Assembly: GCF_018798885.1 (NCBI RefSeq)
Contig: NZ_CP076361.1
Location: 620,001 to 684,000 of the forward strand
Direction of reading: 5' to 3'
DNA: 64,000 bases
Source: Gemmobacter fulvus
Lineage (GTDB): Bacteria; Pseudomonadota; Alphaproteobacteria; Rhodobacterales; Rhodobacteraceae
Shown piece after piece: positions 8,842 to 16,927 of the stretch. A program made the position numbers and the translations under genes. Numbering within the stretch: the first letter of the stretch is position 1; each line of letters starts with the position of its first letter. A model generated the notes under the pieces. It did no database searches and was not told where the DNA came from. It worked only from the letters and a program-made list of their open reading frames with translations.

Positions 8842-10140
8842 TTATTCCGCCGCCATCGCGCCCATGCGCCCGGTCTTGCGCGCCTTGATCCGGTCCTCGA
8901 TCTCTTCGCGGAATTGGCGCACCAGCCCCTGAATCGGCCAGGCCGCCGCATCGCCAAGCGCGCAGATCGTGTGGCCTTCGACCTGCTTGGTCACCGACAC
9001 CAGCATGTCGATTTCCTCAAGCTCGGCCTCGCCGCGCACCAGACGGTCCATCACACGCATCATCCAGCCGGTGCCTTCGCGGCAGGGCGTGCATTGGCCG
9101 CAGCTTTCGTGCTTGTAGAATTTCGACAGCCGCCAGATCGCCTTGATCACATCGGTCGACTGATCCATCACGATCACCGCCGCCGTGCCGAGGCCCGAGC
9201 GCTGTTCGCGCAGCCAGTCGAAATCCATGATCGCATCATCGCATTGCTGCGCATTCAGCATCGGCACCGACGAGCCGCCCGGAATGACCGCCTTGAGGTT
9301 TTTCCAGCCGCCGCGCACACCGCCGCAATGCCGCTCCAGCAGTTCCTTGAGCGGGATCGACATCGCCTCTTCCACCACGCAGGGGTTGTTCACGTGCCCC
9401 GAGATGCCGAACAGCTTGGTGCCCGCATTGTTCGGGCGGCCAAAGCCTGCAAACCAGCCCGCGCCACGGCGCAGGATCGTCGGCACCACCGCGATGGATT
9501 CCACGTTGTTCACCGTGGTCGGGCAGCCATAAAGGCCCGAACCTGCCGGGAACGGCGGTTTCATCCGCGGCATCCCCTTCTTGCCCTCAAGGCTTTCCAG
9601 CAGCGCGGTTTCTTCGCCGCAGATATAGGCCCCGGCCCCATGCGCGAGGTAGAGATCGTAATCATACCCCGAGGCACAGGCATTCTTGCCCAGCAGCCCA
9701 GCGTCATAGGCCTCGTCGATGGCCGCCTGCAGCGCCTCGCGTTCGCGGATATATTCACCGCGAATATAGATGTAACCCGCCACAGCCCCCATGGCGAAAC
9801 CGGCAATCAGGCAACCCTCGATCAGCGTATGCGGATCGTGGCGCATGATTTCGCGGTCCTTGCAGGTGCCGGGTTCGGATTCGTCGGCATTGACCACCAG
9901 ATAGGACGGGCGGCCATCGCTTTGCTTCGGCATGAACGACCATTTCAGGCCGGTCGGAAAGCCTGCGCCGCCACGGCCACGCAGCCCCGAGGCCTTCACC
10001 TGATCCACGATCCAGTCACGGCCATTGGCCAGAATGCCCGCCGTGCCATCCCAATGCCCGCGCTTGCGCGCCCCTGCGAGGCTGCGGTCATGCATCCCGT
10101 AGAGGTTGGTGAAGATCCGGTCCTGATCCTTCAGCAGCAT
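8842..10140 (-). CDS. nuoF: NADH-quinone oxidoreductase subunit F
   Basis: NADH-binding, FMN-containing subunit of complex I with the N3 [4Fe-4S] cluster; 432 aa. The NADH/FMN-binding segment [16 protein letters not shown] (residues about 52-67) and the [15 protein letters not shown] stretch are present, as is the cluster motif [12 protein letters not shown] plus the distal cysteine in [13 protein letters not shown]. The gene follows the DUF5337-like gene by 9 bp. Confidence 0.98.
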   Translation of the reverse strand: MLLKDQDRIFTNLYGMHDRSLAGARKRGHWDGTAGILANGRDWIVDQVKASGLRGRGGAGFPTGLKWSFMPKQSDGRPSYLVVNADESEPGTCKDREIMRHDPHTLIEGCLIAGFAMGAVAGYIYIRGEYIREREALQAAIDEAYDAGLLGKNACASGYDYDLYLAHGAGAYICGEETALLESLEGKKGMPRMKPPFPAGSGLYGCPTTVNNVESIAVVPTILRRGAGWFAGFGRPNNAGTKLFGISGHVNNPCVVEEAMSIPLKELLERHCGGVRGGWKNLKAVIPGGSSVPMLNAQQCDDAIMDFDWLREQRSGLGTAAVIVMDQSTDVIKAIWRLSKFYKHESCGQCTPCREGTGWMMRVMDRLVRGEAELEEIDMLVSVTKQVEGHTICALGDAAAWPIQGLVRQFREEIEDRIKARKTGRMGAMAAE

Positions 10141-10149
10141 CTTAAGCCC

Positions 10150-10386
10150 TCAATTTCCCCGGCCAGCGGCTTTGTGCCGCCGCCAGATCTGATAGGTGAC
10201 AACCAGCGCCCAGATGAACGCGGCCAGTGCGGCCAGATCGAAAAGAAAGACATAGCGGGTTTCCCAGCCCATCTTTCCGCCCAGCCATTGCGCGCCCATC
10301 CACAGCAGCATCGTGCCCGCGATGACAATGGCAACCAGACGCGCATCGCGCGCCTGCCGCAGGTCATCAGGGGACGGGCTGCTCAT
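10150..10386 (-). CDS. Small two-TM protein, DUF5337-like, in nuo operon
   Basis: 78-aa protein with a charged N-terminus (SSPSPDDLRQARDARL) and two hydrophobic segments (residues about 18-38 and 46-65), ending in a basic tail. From memory it matches the DUF5337 family, a small membrane protein found in nuo operons of Rhodobacteraceae; that assignment cannot be verified here. It is located between nuoE (9-bp gap) and nuoF (9-bp gap), so expression with complex I is certain from layout. An assembly or stability role is plausible but untested. Confidence 0.8.
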   Translation of the reverse strand: MSSPSPDDLRQARDARLVAIVIAGTMLLWMGAQWLGGKMGWETRYVFLFDLAALAAFIWALVVTYQIWRRHKAAGRGN

Positions 10387-10395
10387 CCGCGCGCC

Positions 10396-11562
10396 TCAAT
10401 AATCGTTGGTCTTGGCACGGCGCTGGAATTCTTCCAGACCGTGTTCGATGATGATCCTGGCCTGCGCCACCCATTTGTCACGGGTCACACGGCCCTTGAA
10501 GCCTTTCAGATTGGCATCCATCCACGCGATTTCTGCCGGACCCCAGCTGGCGATCTGGTCGAAGTGGAAGAAGCCCAGCTCGTGACACAGCGCCTCAAGC
10601 TTAGGGCCGATGCCTTCGATCACTTGCAGCGTGTCGGGGGTGCCATTGCGCGCGGCTGAAAGCCCAGCGGGTTTCACCGCTTCGGCCTCATTGCCCGAGG
10701 CAACGGTCTGCGCCGGGGCCGCCACGGCCACGCCTGCGGGGGCATCGACCTTGACCTCGGGAGTGCCGGTGGTCAGCGCCTCGGCCACCGTGGCCGAAAT
10801 GCCCGCCGCCGCAGGTGCGGGCGTGGTCTGGGCCACGGGCTTGACTGCCGCAGCCTTGCCCAGCCAGGGCATCAGGATCGGCACTTCGGTGCCGTCGATG
10901 CGCTTGACCGTATCGCCAATGTCCACCGCGCGCTGCGCCGAGGCATTGTATTGCTGCCGCCCGGATTCAAAATCCTTGAGCGAGGTCAGCCCTGACAGCG
11001 GCTCTGCCGCATAGCGGCCATTCTGCGGGCCGGGCACCGGCACCTCGCCACGCGAGAACCGCGCGATCAGGTCGCGCAGCTTGGCGGGCGTCAGGTCTTC
11101 GTAATAATCCTTGCCGATCTGGGCCATCGGCGCATTGGCGCAGGCGCCCATGCACTCGACCTCTTCCCAGCTGAACTTGCCATCTGCCGACACCGCATGG
11201 GCGGCGGGCGCGATCAGCTCCTTGCAGACGGCGATCAGCTCCTCGGCACCGCAGATCATGCAGGACGTGGTGCCACAGATCTGGATATGTGCCACAGAAC
11301 CAACGGGTTGCAGCTGAAACATGAAGTAGAATGTCGCCACTTCCAGCACGCGGATATAGGCCATGCCCAGCATATCCGCGACATATTCGATGGCGGGCCG
11401 GGTCAGCCAGCCATGCTGTTCCTGCGCGCGCCACAGCAGCGGGATCACGGCAGAGGCCTGACGCCCCGCCGGGTATTTGGTGATCTGCCCCCGCGCCCAT
11501 TCCAGATTGGCAGGCGTGAATTCGAACGAGGCAGGCTGGTCTTTGTGCAGACGGCGAAGCAT
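10396..11562 (-). CDS. nuoE: NADH-quinone oxidoreductase subunit E with C-terminal helix-hairpin-helix-like extension
   Basis: Complex I subunit binding the N1a [2Fe-2S] cluster (C96, C101, C137, C141). At 388 aa it is about twice the usual NuoE length (160-240). After the thioredoxin-like NuoE domain (to about residue 180) comes a linker rich in Ala/Pro/Val (about 230-300) and then a compact domain at 308-388 with [19 protein letters not shown], reminiscent of helix-hairpin-helix modules that bind DNA. The ATG at 11562 overlaps the nuoD stop by 1 base (TAATG). Extensions of this type are, as I recall, common in Rhodobacterales; their function is not known to me. Confidence 0.95.
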   Translation of the reverse strand: MLRRLHKDQPASFEFTPANLEWARGQITKYPAGRQASAVIPLLWRAQEQHGWLTRPAIEYVADMLGMAYIRVLEVATFYFMFQLQPVGSVAHIQICGTTSCMICGAEELIAVCKELIAPAAHAVSADGKFSWEEVECMGACANAPMAQIGKDYYEDLTPAKLRDLIARFSRGEVPVPGPQNGRYAAEPLSGLTSLKDFESGRQQYNASAQRAVDIGDTVKRIDGTEVPILMPWLGKAAAVKPVAQTTPAPAAAGISATVAEALTTGTPEVKVDAPAGVAVAAPAQTVASGNEAEAVKPAGLSAARNGTPDTLQVIEGIGPKLEALCHELGFFHFDQIASWGPAEIAWMDANLKGFKGRVTRDKWVAQARIIIEHGLEEFQRRAKTNDY

Positions 11563-12773
11563 TAGCGGTCGATCTCCCCGAACACCACGTCCATCGTGCC
11601 GATGATGGCAGCGACGTCGGCCAGCTGGTGGCCCTTGGCGATGTAATCCATGGATTGCAGGTGCAGGAACCCCGGCGCGCGCAGTTTGGCGCGATAGGGT
11701 TTGTTGGTGCCATCGGCCACCATGTAAACGCCGAATTCGCCCTTGGGCGCCTCGACAGCGGCATAAACCTCGCCCGCAGGGACGTGGAAGCCTTCGGTAT
11801 AGAGCTTGAAGTGATGGATCAGCGCTTCCATCGAGGTTTTCATGTCGGCGCGTTTGGGCGGGCTCAGCTTGCCGCGCGCCAGAACTTCGCCCTTCTCGAC
11901 CCGCAGCTTGGCAATCGCCTGACGGATGATCGAGGTCGACTCGCGCATTTCCTGCATCCGGCACAGATAGCGATCATAGCAGTCGCCATTCTTGCCGACC
12001 GGAATCTTGAAGTCGAATTCGTCGTAACATTCATAGGGCTGCGCGCGGCGCAAATCCCAGGCGAGGCCCGAGCCGCGCACCATCACGCCAGAATAGCCCC
12101 ATTTCAGGATGTCATCTTCAGTCACCACGCCGATATCGGCATTGCGCTGCTTGAAGATGCGGTTTTCGGTCAGCAACCCGTCAATGTCATCCAGCACACG
12201 CGGGAATTCCACTGCCCACTGGTCGATATCCTCGATCAGCTGCGGGGTCAGATCCTGATGCACGCCACCGGGACGGAAATAGGCCGAGTGCAGACGCGCG
12301 CCGCTGGCACGTTCGTAAAACACCATCAGCTTTTCACGCTCTTCAAAGCCCCAGAGCGGCGGCGTCAGCGCTCCCACGTCCATGGCCTGCGTGGTGACGT
12401 TCAGCAGGTGGTTCAGCACCCGCCCGATTTCGGAATACAGCACCCGGATCAGCGAGGCGCGGCGCGGCACCACGGTGCCGGTCAGCTTTTCGATGGCCAG
12501 ACACCAGGCATGTTCCTGGTTCATCGGCGCCACATAATCGAGCCGGTCCAGATAGGGCAGGTTTTGCAGATAGGTGCGGCTTTCCATCAGCTTTTCGGTG
12601 CCACGGTGCAGCAGGCCGATATGCGGATCGCAGCGTTCCACGATTTCGCCATCCAGCTCCAGCACCAGACGCAACACACCATGCGCCGCAGGGTGCTGCG
12701 GCCCGAAGTTGATGTTGAAGTTGCGGATCTTCTGTTCGCCTTGCAGCGCGTCGTCGAATTGTCCGTCCATCAT
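11562..12773 (-). CDS. nuoD: NADH-quinone oxidoreductase subunit D
   Basis: 49-kDa subunit of complex I, which forms the quinone-binding site together with NuoB. The signature [20 protein letters not shown] lies near the N-terminus and [18 protein letters not shown] follows. About 403 aa from the chosen start. Two adjacent ATGs (12773 and 12770) are possible; the first has an AAAGG 7 bp upstream and is preferred. A longer frame begins at 12812 but its extra N-terminus is not family-like. Confidence 0.97.
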   Translation of the reverse strand: MMDGQFDDALQGEQKIRNFNINFGPQHPAAHGVLRLVLELDGEIVERCDPHIGLLHRGTEKLMESRTYLQNLPYLDRLDYVAPMNQEHAWCLAIEKLTGTVVPRRASLIRVLYSEIGRVLNHLLNVTTQAMDVGALTPPLWGFEEREKLMVFYERASGARLHSAYFRPGGVHQDLTPQLIEDIDQWAVEFPRVLDDIDGLLTENRIFKQRNADIGVVTEDDILKWGYSGVMVRGSGLAWDLRRAQPYECYDEFDFKIPVGKNGDCYDRYLCRMQEMRESTSIIRQAIAKLRVEKGEVLARGKLSPPKRADMKTSMEALIHHFKLYTEGFHVPAGEVYAAVEAPKGEFGVYMVADGTNKPYRAKLRAPGFLHLQSMDYIAKGHQLADVAAIIGTMDVVFGEIDR

Positions 12774-12827
12774 CTCACACCTTTCATCGACGCGCGGGCA
12801 GCGGGTTTGCACCCCTGCCCCTGCACA

Positions 12828-13427
12828 TCAGGCTTTCTTCTCGTCGCCGGGCAGCACATAGGTTGCGCCTTCCCACGGAGACATGAAATCGAACTGGCGA
12901 TATTCCTGCACCAGCTTGACCGGCTCGTAGACCACGCGCTTCTGCGCCTCGTCATACCGCACCTCGGTATAGCCTGTGGTCGGAAAATCCTTGCGCAGCG
13001 GGTGGCCGCGAAAGCCGTAATCGGTGAGGATGCGGCGCAGGTCGGGGTGGCCTGAGACCAGGATCCCGAACATGTCGAAGATTTCCCGCTCGAACCAATT
13101 GGCCGAAGGATGAACCGTCGAAATCGAGGGCACCATCTCGTCTTCGCGCAGTGCCACTCTCAGGCGGATGCGATGGTTCTGATACATCGACAGGAAGTGA
13201 TAGACCACATCGAACCGCGCCGGGCGTTCCGGGTGATCGACGGCGGTAATGTCGACCAGCGTCGAGAACCGGCAGGTGCTGTCGGTTTTCAGGAAGTCGA
13301 CAAAGGACAGGATCTGCGCCAGCGGCACATCCAGCGTCAGTTCATCAAAGGCGATCTGGCTGGACAGCACCGCATCGGGGCGTTTCAGCGCAAGGTGTTC
13401 GGCAAGCTGGGTCAGGGCTTCGGTCAT
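12828..13427 (-). CDS. nuoC: NADH-quinone oxidoreductase subunit C
   Basis: 30-kDa subunit of the complex I peripheral arm, 199 aa; separate from NuoD, as in other alphaproteobacteria. The diagnostic motif is [14 protein letters not shown], and [13 protein letters not shown] follows. The ATG at 13427 is selected because a strong GAGGAGG ribosome binding site sits 7 bp upstream, overlapping the nuoB stop codon; the frame continues upstream to a TTG at 13442. Confidence 0.97.
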   Translation of the reverse strand: MTEALTQLAEHLALKRPDAVLSSQIAFDELTLDVPLAQILSFVDFLKTDSTCRFSTLVDITAVDHPERPARFDVVYHFLSMYQNHRIRLRVALREDEMVPSISTVHPSANWFEREIFDMFGILVSGHPDLRRILTDYGFRGHPLRKDFPTTGYTEVRYDEAQKRVVYEPVKLVQEYRQFDFMSPWEGATYVLPGDEKKA

Positions 13428-13438
13428 GTCATCCCTCC

Positions 13439-13972
13439 TCAACGGACCAGCGTGCCGGTGCGGCGGATCTTCCGCTGCAGGGCGAGAATGCCATACATCA
13501 GCGCCTCGGCAGTGGGCGGGCAGCCGGGCACATAGATATCCACCGGAACGATGCGGTCACAGCCACGCACGACGCTGTAGCTGTAATGGTAATAGCCGCC
13601 GCCATTGGCGCAGCTGCCCATCGAGATCACATAACGCGGCTCGGGCATCTGGTCATAGACCTTGCGCAGCGCCGGGGCCATCTTGTTGGTCAGCGTGCCT
13701 GCCACGATCATCACATCGGACTGGCGTGGGCTGGCGCGCGGGGCAAAGCCATAGCGCTCCACGTCATAGCGCGGCATGGCGGTGTGCATCATCTCCACCG
13801 CGCAGCAGGCCAGACCGAAGGTCATCCAGTGCAGCGAGCCGGTGCGCGCCCAGTTGATGATGTCTTCGGTCGAGGTGAGCAGAAAGCCCTTGTCCTGAAG
13901 GTCGCGGTTCATCGCCACCATACCGGCATCGCGGTCATTGGCGGCGTGGTTCTGGCTGGTGCTCACGCCCAT
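13439..13972 (-). CDS. nuoB: NADH-quinone oxidoreductase subunit B
   Basis: PSST subunit of complex I, carrying the N2 [4Fe-4S] cluster next to the quinone site. Ligands are visible: the adjacent pair C56-C57 (ACCAVEMMH), C121 ([12 protein letters not shown]) and C151 (YVPGCPPT). Start MGVSTSQN at 13972 gives 177 aa and has GGAG 7 bp upstream; an upstream ATG at 13993 would add seven residues. It overlaps the nuoA 3' end by 10 bp. Confidence 0.97.
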   Translation of the reverse strand: MGVSTSQNHAANDRDAGMVAMNRDLQDKGFLLTSTEDIINWARTGSLHWMTFGLACCAVEMMHTAMPRYDVERYGFAPRASPRQSDVMIVAGTLTNKMAPALRKVYDQMPEPRYVISMGSCANGGGYYHYSYSVVRGCDRIVPVDIYVPGCPPTAEALMYGILALQRKIRRTGTLVR

Positions 13973-14328
13973 TCCAGCGCTCCTTTTTTCCATTCATAGG
14001 CGAAGCCCACGGTCAGCACGCCGAGGAAAACCATCATCGACCAGAAGCCGACCATCGAGATGCCGCCAAAGGCGACCGCCCAGGGGAACAGGAACGCCAC
14101 TTCGAGGTCGAAGATGATGAACAGGATCGACACCAGATAAAAGCGCACATCGAACTTCATGCGGGCATCGTCAAAGGCGTTGAACCCGCATTCATAGGCC
14201 GAAACCTTTTCCGGGTCGGGATTGCGCACGGCGAGGATGACCGCGGCAAGGATCAGCACGACCCCAAGGCCAACGGCAAGTGCCAGGAAGATCAGAATGG
14301 GCAGATACTCTCGGAGAAGTTCGTCCAC
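13963..14328 (-). CDS. nuoA: NADH-quinone oxidoreductase subunit A
   Basis: First gene of the operon; three-helix membrane subunit of complex I. The conserved [20 protein letters not shown] loop follows helix 1, and [13 protein letters not shown] marks helix 2. The likely start is a GTG at 14328 (V-D-E-L-L-R-E-Y), because this matches the family N-terminus, gives the usual 121 aa, and is preceded by AGGAG at 6 bp. The frame is open upstream but not NuoA-like there. Confidence 0.95.
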   Translation of the reverse strand: MDELLREYLPILIFLALAVGLGVVLILAAVILAVRNPDPEKVSAYECGFNAFDDARMKFDVRFYLVSILFIIFDLEVAFLFPWAVAFGGISMVGFWSMMVFLGVLTVGFAYEWKKGALEWA

Positions 14329-14392
14329 GAGTGGCTCCTTCGGCTGGCGGCCCATGCAAAAAGGTGGGCGCGCGCGGATCGTTGCTGGGTTT

Positions 14393-14452
14393 CGTTTACT
14401 CCGGCCCCTCTGCGGGGTCAACCAAAGCCCTTGCGAAAAAGCGACGTCGCTT
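14393..14452 (-). promoter_or_regulatory. Candidate nuo promoter with adjacent 14-bp palindrome
   Basis: In the 314-bp gap between liuC and nuoA. On the minus strand a TTGACC (14421-14416) is followed after 17 bp by TAAACG (14398-14393), a weak sigma-70-like pair placing a start about 60 bp before the nuoA GTG. Just upstream is a perfect 14-bp palindrome, AAGCGACGTCGCTT (14439-14452), in operator position. The assignments are by eye only; the rest of the gap shows no gene. Confidence 0.35.
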
Positions 14453-14583
14453 CTTGTATTTCGGGGGCACTGTGCAGGTGCGAACCGAAAACCTGCTGCA
14501 ATGCGGCAAAACGCTGGGGCGGGCAAATCCTATGGATTCTCTTGGGTATCGCCGCCCATGCCCCACCCCGCTGCACGCAGCCG

Positions 14584-14615
14584 AAAAGGCCCGCCACCAG
14601 AGCGGGGCGGGCCTT
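14584..14615 (-). terminator. Intrinsic terminator after liuC
   Basis: On the minus strand, 28 bp after the liuC stop, AAGGCCCGCC and GGCGGGCCTT form a perfect 10-bp stem with a 10-nt loop (14586-14615), immediately followed by a TTTTC run (from 14587 down). Placement and the T-run make it a good Rho-independent terminator for the liu operon, separating it from nuo. Confidence 0.85.
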
Positions 14616-14642
14616 GCAGGGCGGATGGCAGGCAATGGCGGC

Positions 14643-15425
14643 TCAGCGCGTCCAGTCGGGGCGGCGTTTTTCCAGAAAGGCCGCGATGCCTTCGGCGGCT
14701 TCGGCACTGTCCCAGCGGGCCACCAGACGGTCGATCGTGTCATCAATCAGTGCGCGGTCGATCGGCGGGGCCAGCCGCGCCACCAGCGCCTTGGCATCGC
14801 CCACCGCCCCCGGCGCACAACCAAGGAAGGGCAGCACCTCGGCCTCCACCGCCGCATCCAGATCGGCGGCGGGCACGATCTGGCTCAACAGGCCGATGCG
14901 ATGCGCCTCGGTCGCGTCGAACAGACGCGAGGCCATGAAATGCCGCCGCGCCGCCGTCGCCCCGATCCGCGCCACCACATAGGGCGAGATCGTCGCCGGG
15001 ATCAGCCCCAGCTTGGTTTCGGTCAGCCCGAATTTCGGCCCCTCGGTGCCGATGCACAGATCACAGACCGACATCATGCCGACGCCACCACCATAGGCCG
15101 CACCCTGCACCCGGCCGATCAGCGGCTTTGGCATGGTGTTCAGCGCGTTCAGCATCATTGCCAGCGCCGTCGCCCCCTGCCTGCGGGTTGCGGCATCGCC
15201 CGCAATCTGCGCCTTCATCCAGGTCAGATCGCCCCCGGCGCAGAAACTCTCGCCGCTGGCGGCCAGCACCACCACGCGCACCGCCGGGTCCGCGCCGAGC
15301 CGGGCCGCTACCGCCGTCAGTTCCTCGATCATGCGGGCCGACAGGGTGTTGTGCTTTTCGGGCCGGTTCAGTGTCAGCCGGGCCACACCACGCGCGTCCA
15401 GCTCCAGCAAGAGTGTGTCATACAT
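14643..15425 (-). CDS. liuC: Enoyl-CoA hydratase/crotonase, likely 3-methylglutaconyl-CoA hydratase
   Basis: Crotonase-fold enzyme, 260 aa; in this context most likely hydrates 3-methylglutaconyl-CoA to HMG-CoA in leucine degradation. It has the oxyanion-hole segments ESFCAGGDLTWM and GRVQGAAYGGGVGMMSVCDL, and the catalytic-type glutamate in TETKLGLIP. The ATG at 15425 is chosen since GAGGAG is 8 bp upstream; an ATG at 15431 is too close to it. It overlaps the liuE stop by 8 bp. Sequence alone would give only a generic enoyl-CoA hydratase; the specific role comes from the operon. Confidence 0.88.
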   Translation of the reverse strand: MYDTLLLELDARGVARLTLNRPEKHNTLSARMIEELTAVAARLGADPAVRVVVLAASGESFCAGGDLTWMKAQIAGDAATRRQGATALAMMLNALNTMPKPLIGRVQGAAYGGGVGMMSVCDLCIGTEGPKFGLTETKLGLIPATISPYVVARIGATAARRHFMASRLFDATEAHRIGLLSQIVPAADLDAAVEAEVLPFLGCAPGAVGDAKALVARLAPPIDRALIDDTIDRLVARWDSAEAAEGIAAFLEKRRPDWTR

Positions 15426-16287
15426 CGCCATCTCTCCTCATCCGCATCACGCGGGCCATGGTGGCCGCCTCGGCCAGAATATTGGCATCAAGCCCGGTGG
15501 CAAAGCCCAGCGCCGCCAGCCGGTCCGCCACGGTTTCGGTGGCCACATTGCCCGCCGCACCCGGCGCATAGGGGCAACCGCCGAGGCCCCCCACCGCCGC
15601 ATCGAACACCCGCAGCCCCAGCGCCAGCGATGCTTCGATATTGGCCAGCGCCCGGCCCGCCGTATCATGGTAATGCCCGGCCAGACGCGCAGCCGGCACT
15701 TCGGCCAGCACCGCCTCCAGCATGGCGCGGATCGTTTCGGGGCGGCCTTGGCCGATGGTGTCTCCCAGACTGATTTCGTAACAGCCCAGATCGCGCAGCG
15801 CCGCCACCACGCGGGCCACCTGTGCGGGCGCGGTCGGCCCGTCGAACGGGCAATCCGTCACCATCGACACATAGCCGCGCATCGGGATGCCATCGGCCCG
15901 CGCCGTTTCGGCCAGCGGAGCAAAGCGGGCCAGACTTTCGGCAATCGAGCAGTTGAGATTGGCGCGCGAAAACCCTTCGGAGGCCGAGGCGAAAATCGCC
16001 ACTTCCGAGGCCTGCGCCGCCCGCGCCGCCGCATAGCCCTTCAGGTTCGGGGTCAGGGCGGCATAACTCACGCCGGGCGCGCGCCGGATGCCCGCCAGAA
16101 CCTGCGCCGCATCGGCCATCTGCGGCACCCATTTCGGGCTGACAAAGCTTGTCACCTCGATCCGGCGGAACCCGGCGCGCGACAGCAGATCGACCAGCGC
16201 GATCTTCTCTGCCGTCGGGATCAGCCGCGCCTCGTTCTGCAAGCCGTCGCGCGGCCCCATTTCAAAGATTTCGGCACGGTCAACCAT
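15418..16287 (-). CDS. liuE: Hydroxymethylglutaryl-CoA lyase
   Basis: Cleaves HMG-CoA to acetoacetate and acetyl-CoA. 289 aa TIM-barrel of the HMGL family: FEMGPRDGLQNEARLIP at the N-terminus carries the metal-binding Asp and catalytic Arg, EVTSFVSPKWVPQM follows, and GLGGCPYAPGAAGNVATE has the catalytic cysteine region. Start at 16287 is supported by GAGG 6 bp upstream; it overlaps the glutathione S-transferase end by 8 bp. A second, out-of-operon start would be unusual. Confidence 0.95.
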   Translation of the reverse strand: MVDRAEIFEMGPRDGLQNEARLIPTAEKIALVDLLSRAGFRRIEVTSFVSPKWVPQMADAAQVLAGIRRAPGVSYAALTPNLKGYAAARAAQASEVAIFASASEGFSRANLNCSIAESLARFAPLAETARADGIPMRGYVSMVTDCPFDGPTAPAQVARVVAALRDLGCYEISLGDTIGQGRPETIRAMLEAVLAEVPAARLAGHYHDTAGRALANIEASLALGLRVFDAAVGGLGGCPYAPGAAGNVATETVADRLAALGFATGLDANILAEAATMARVMRMRRDGDV

Positions 16288-16927
16288 CGGGAGCCTCATA
16301 GAAATCACGTGTATAGATTTCGGCCACGCCATCCTCGGCCAGAGCCGCTTGCAACGCCGGACGGGCCAGCAGATCGGCCTGCCACGCCAGAAGCGCGGGA
16401 TCGGCATAACGCAGGAATTTCGCGCCGATCAGCAATCCGTAGCCCAGCGCAATATCGGCGGTGGAAAAGCGGCCCAGCACACCCGCGCCCTGCCGCGCCT
16501 GCGCGGCGGCCAGCAGGCATTTCTCCAGCCGCTTGGCCTCCAGCCGCATCACGGTGGGGCTGCGCATGTGATCTTCGCGCAGGATGATGTGCTGCTGTGT
16601 CAGATTGGCCAGATGCGCGCCGATGGTTTCGGCAAAATGCAGCCATTCCAGATAGCGCGCCCGGTCGGCATCGCCCGGCGCAGCGCCCAGATGCGGCGCG
16701 CGGGTTTCGGTCAGCAGTTCAAGGATCGCGCCGCTTTCGAACAGGGTCTGGCCGTCCAGCTCGACCGCAGGCACCCGGCCTGCGGGCGACAGCGCCAGAA
16801 AGTCCGGGCTGCGGATCGCCTTGTCAAAGATCGAATGGCGGACCACCTCATGCGACAACCCGGCCTCGTGCAGGAACCACAGCACCCGAAAGCTGCGCGC
16901 CTGCGCGATATGGTGCAGCCGGATCAT
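16280..16927 (-). CDS. Glutathione S-transferase family protein within liu operon
   Basis: 215-aa GST-like protein. The N-terminal thioredoxin-like domain contains HIAQARSFRVLWFLHEAGL, the cis-Pro segment GRVPAVELDG and FESGAILELL; the C-terminal half is helical. It lies between liuD (4-bp overlap at its start) and liuE (8-bp overlap), so it is translated as part of the operon. It is not a classic liu gene. A role in detoxifying reactive enoyl-CoA intermediates, or glutathione-dependent isomerisation, is an inference. Confidence 0.85.
   Translation of the reverse strand: MIRLHHIAQARSFRVLWFLHEAGLSHEVVRHSIFDKAIRSPDFLALSPAGRVPAVELDGQTLFESGAILELLTETRAPHLGAAPGDADRARYLEWLHFAETIGAHLANLTQQHIILREDHMRSPTVMRLEAKRLEKCLLAAAQARQGAGVLGRFSTADIALGYGLLIGAKFLRYADPALLAWQADLLARPALQAALAEDGVAEIYTRDFYEAPDG

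Noticed and set aside
6150-10659. Long plus-strand open frames across nuoG and nuoF
   Set aside because: Antisense to well-supported nuo genes; no ribosome binding site or domain.
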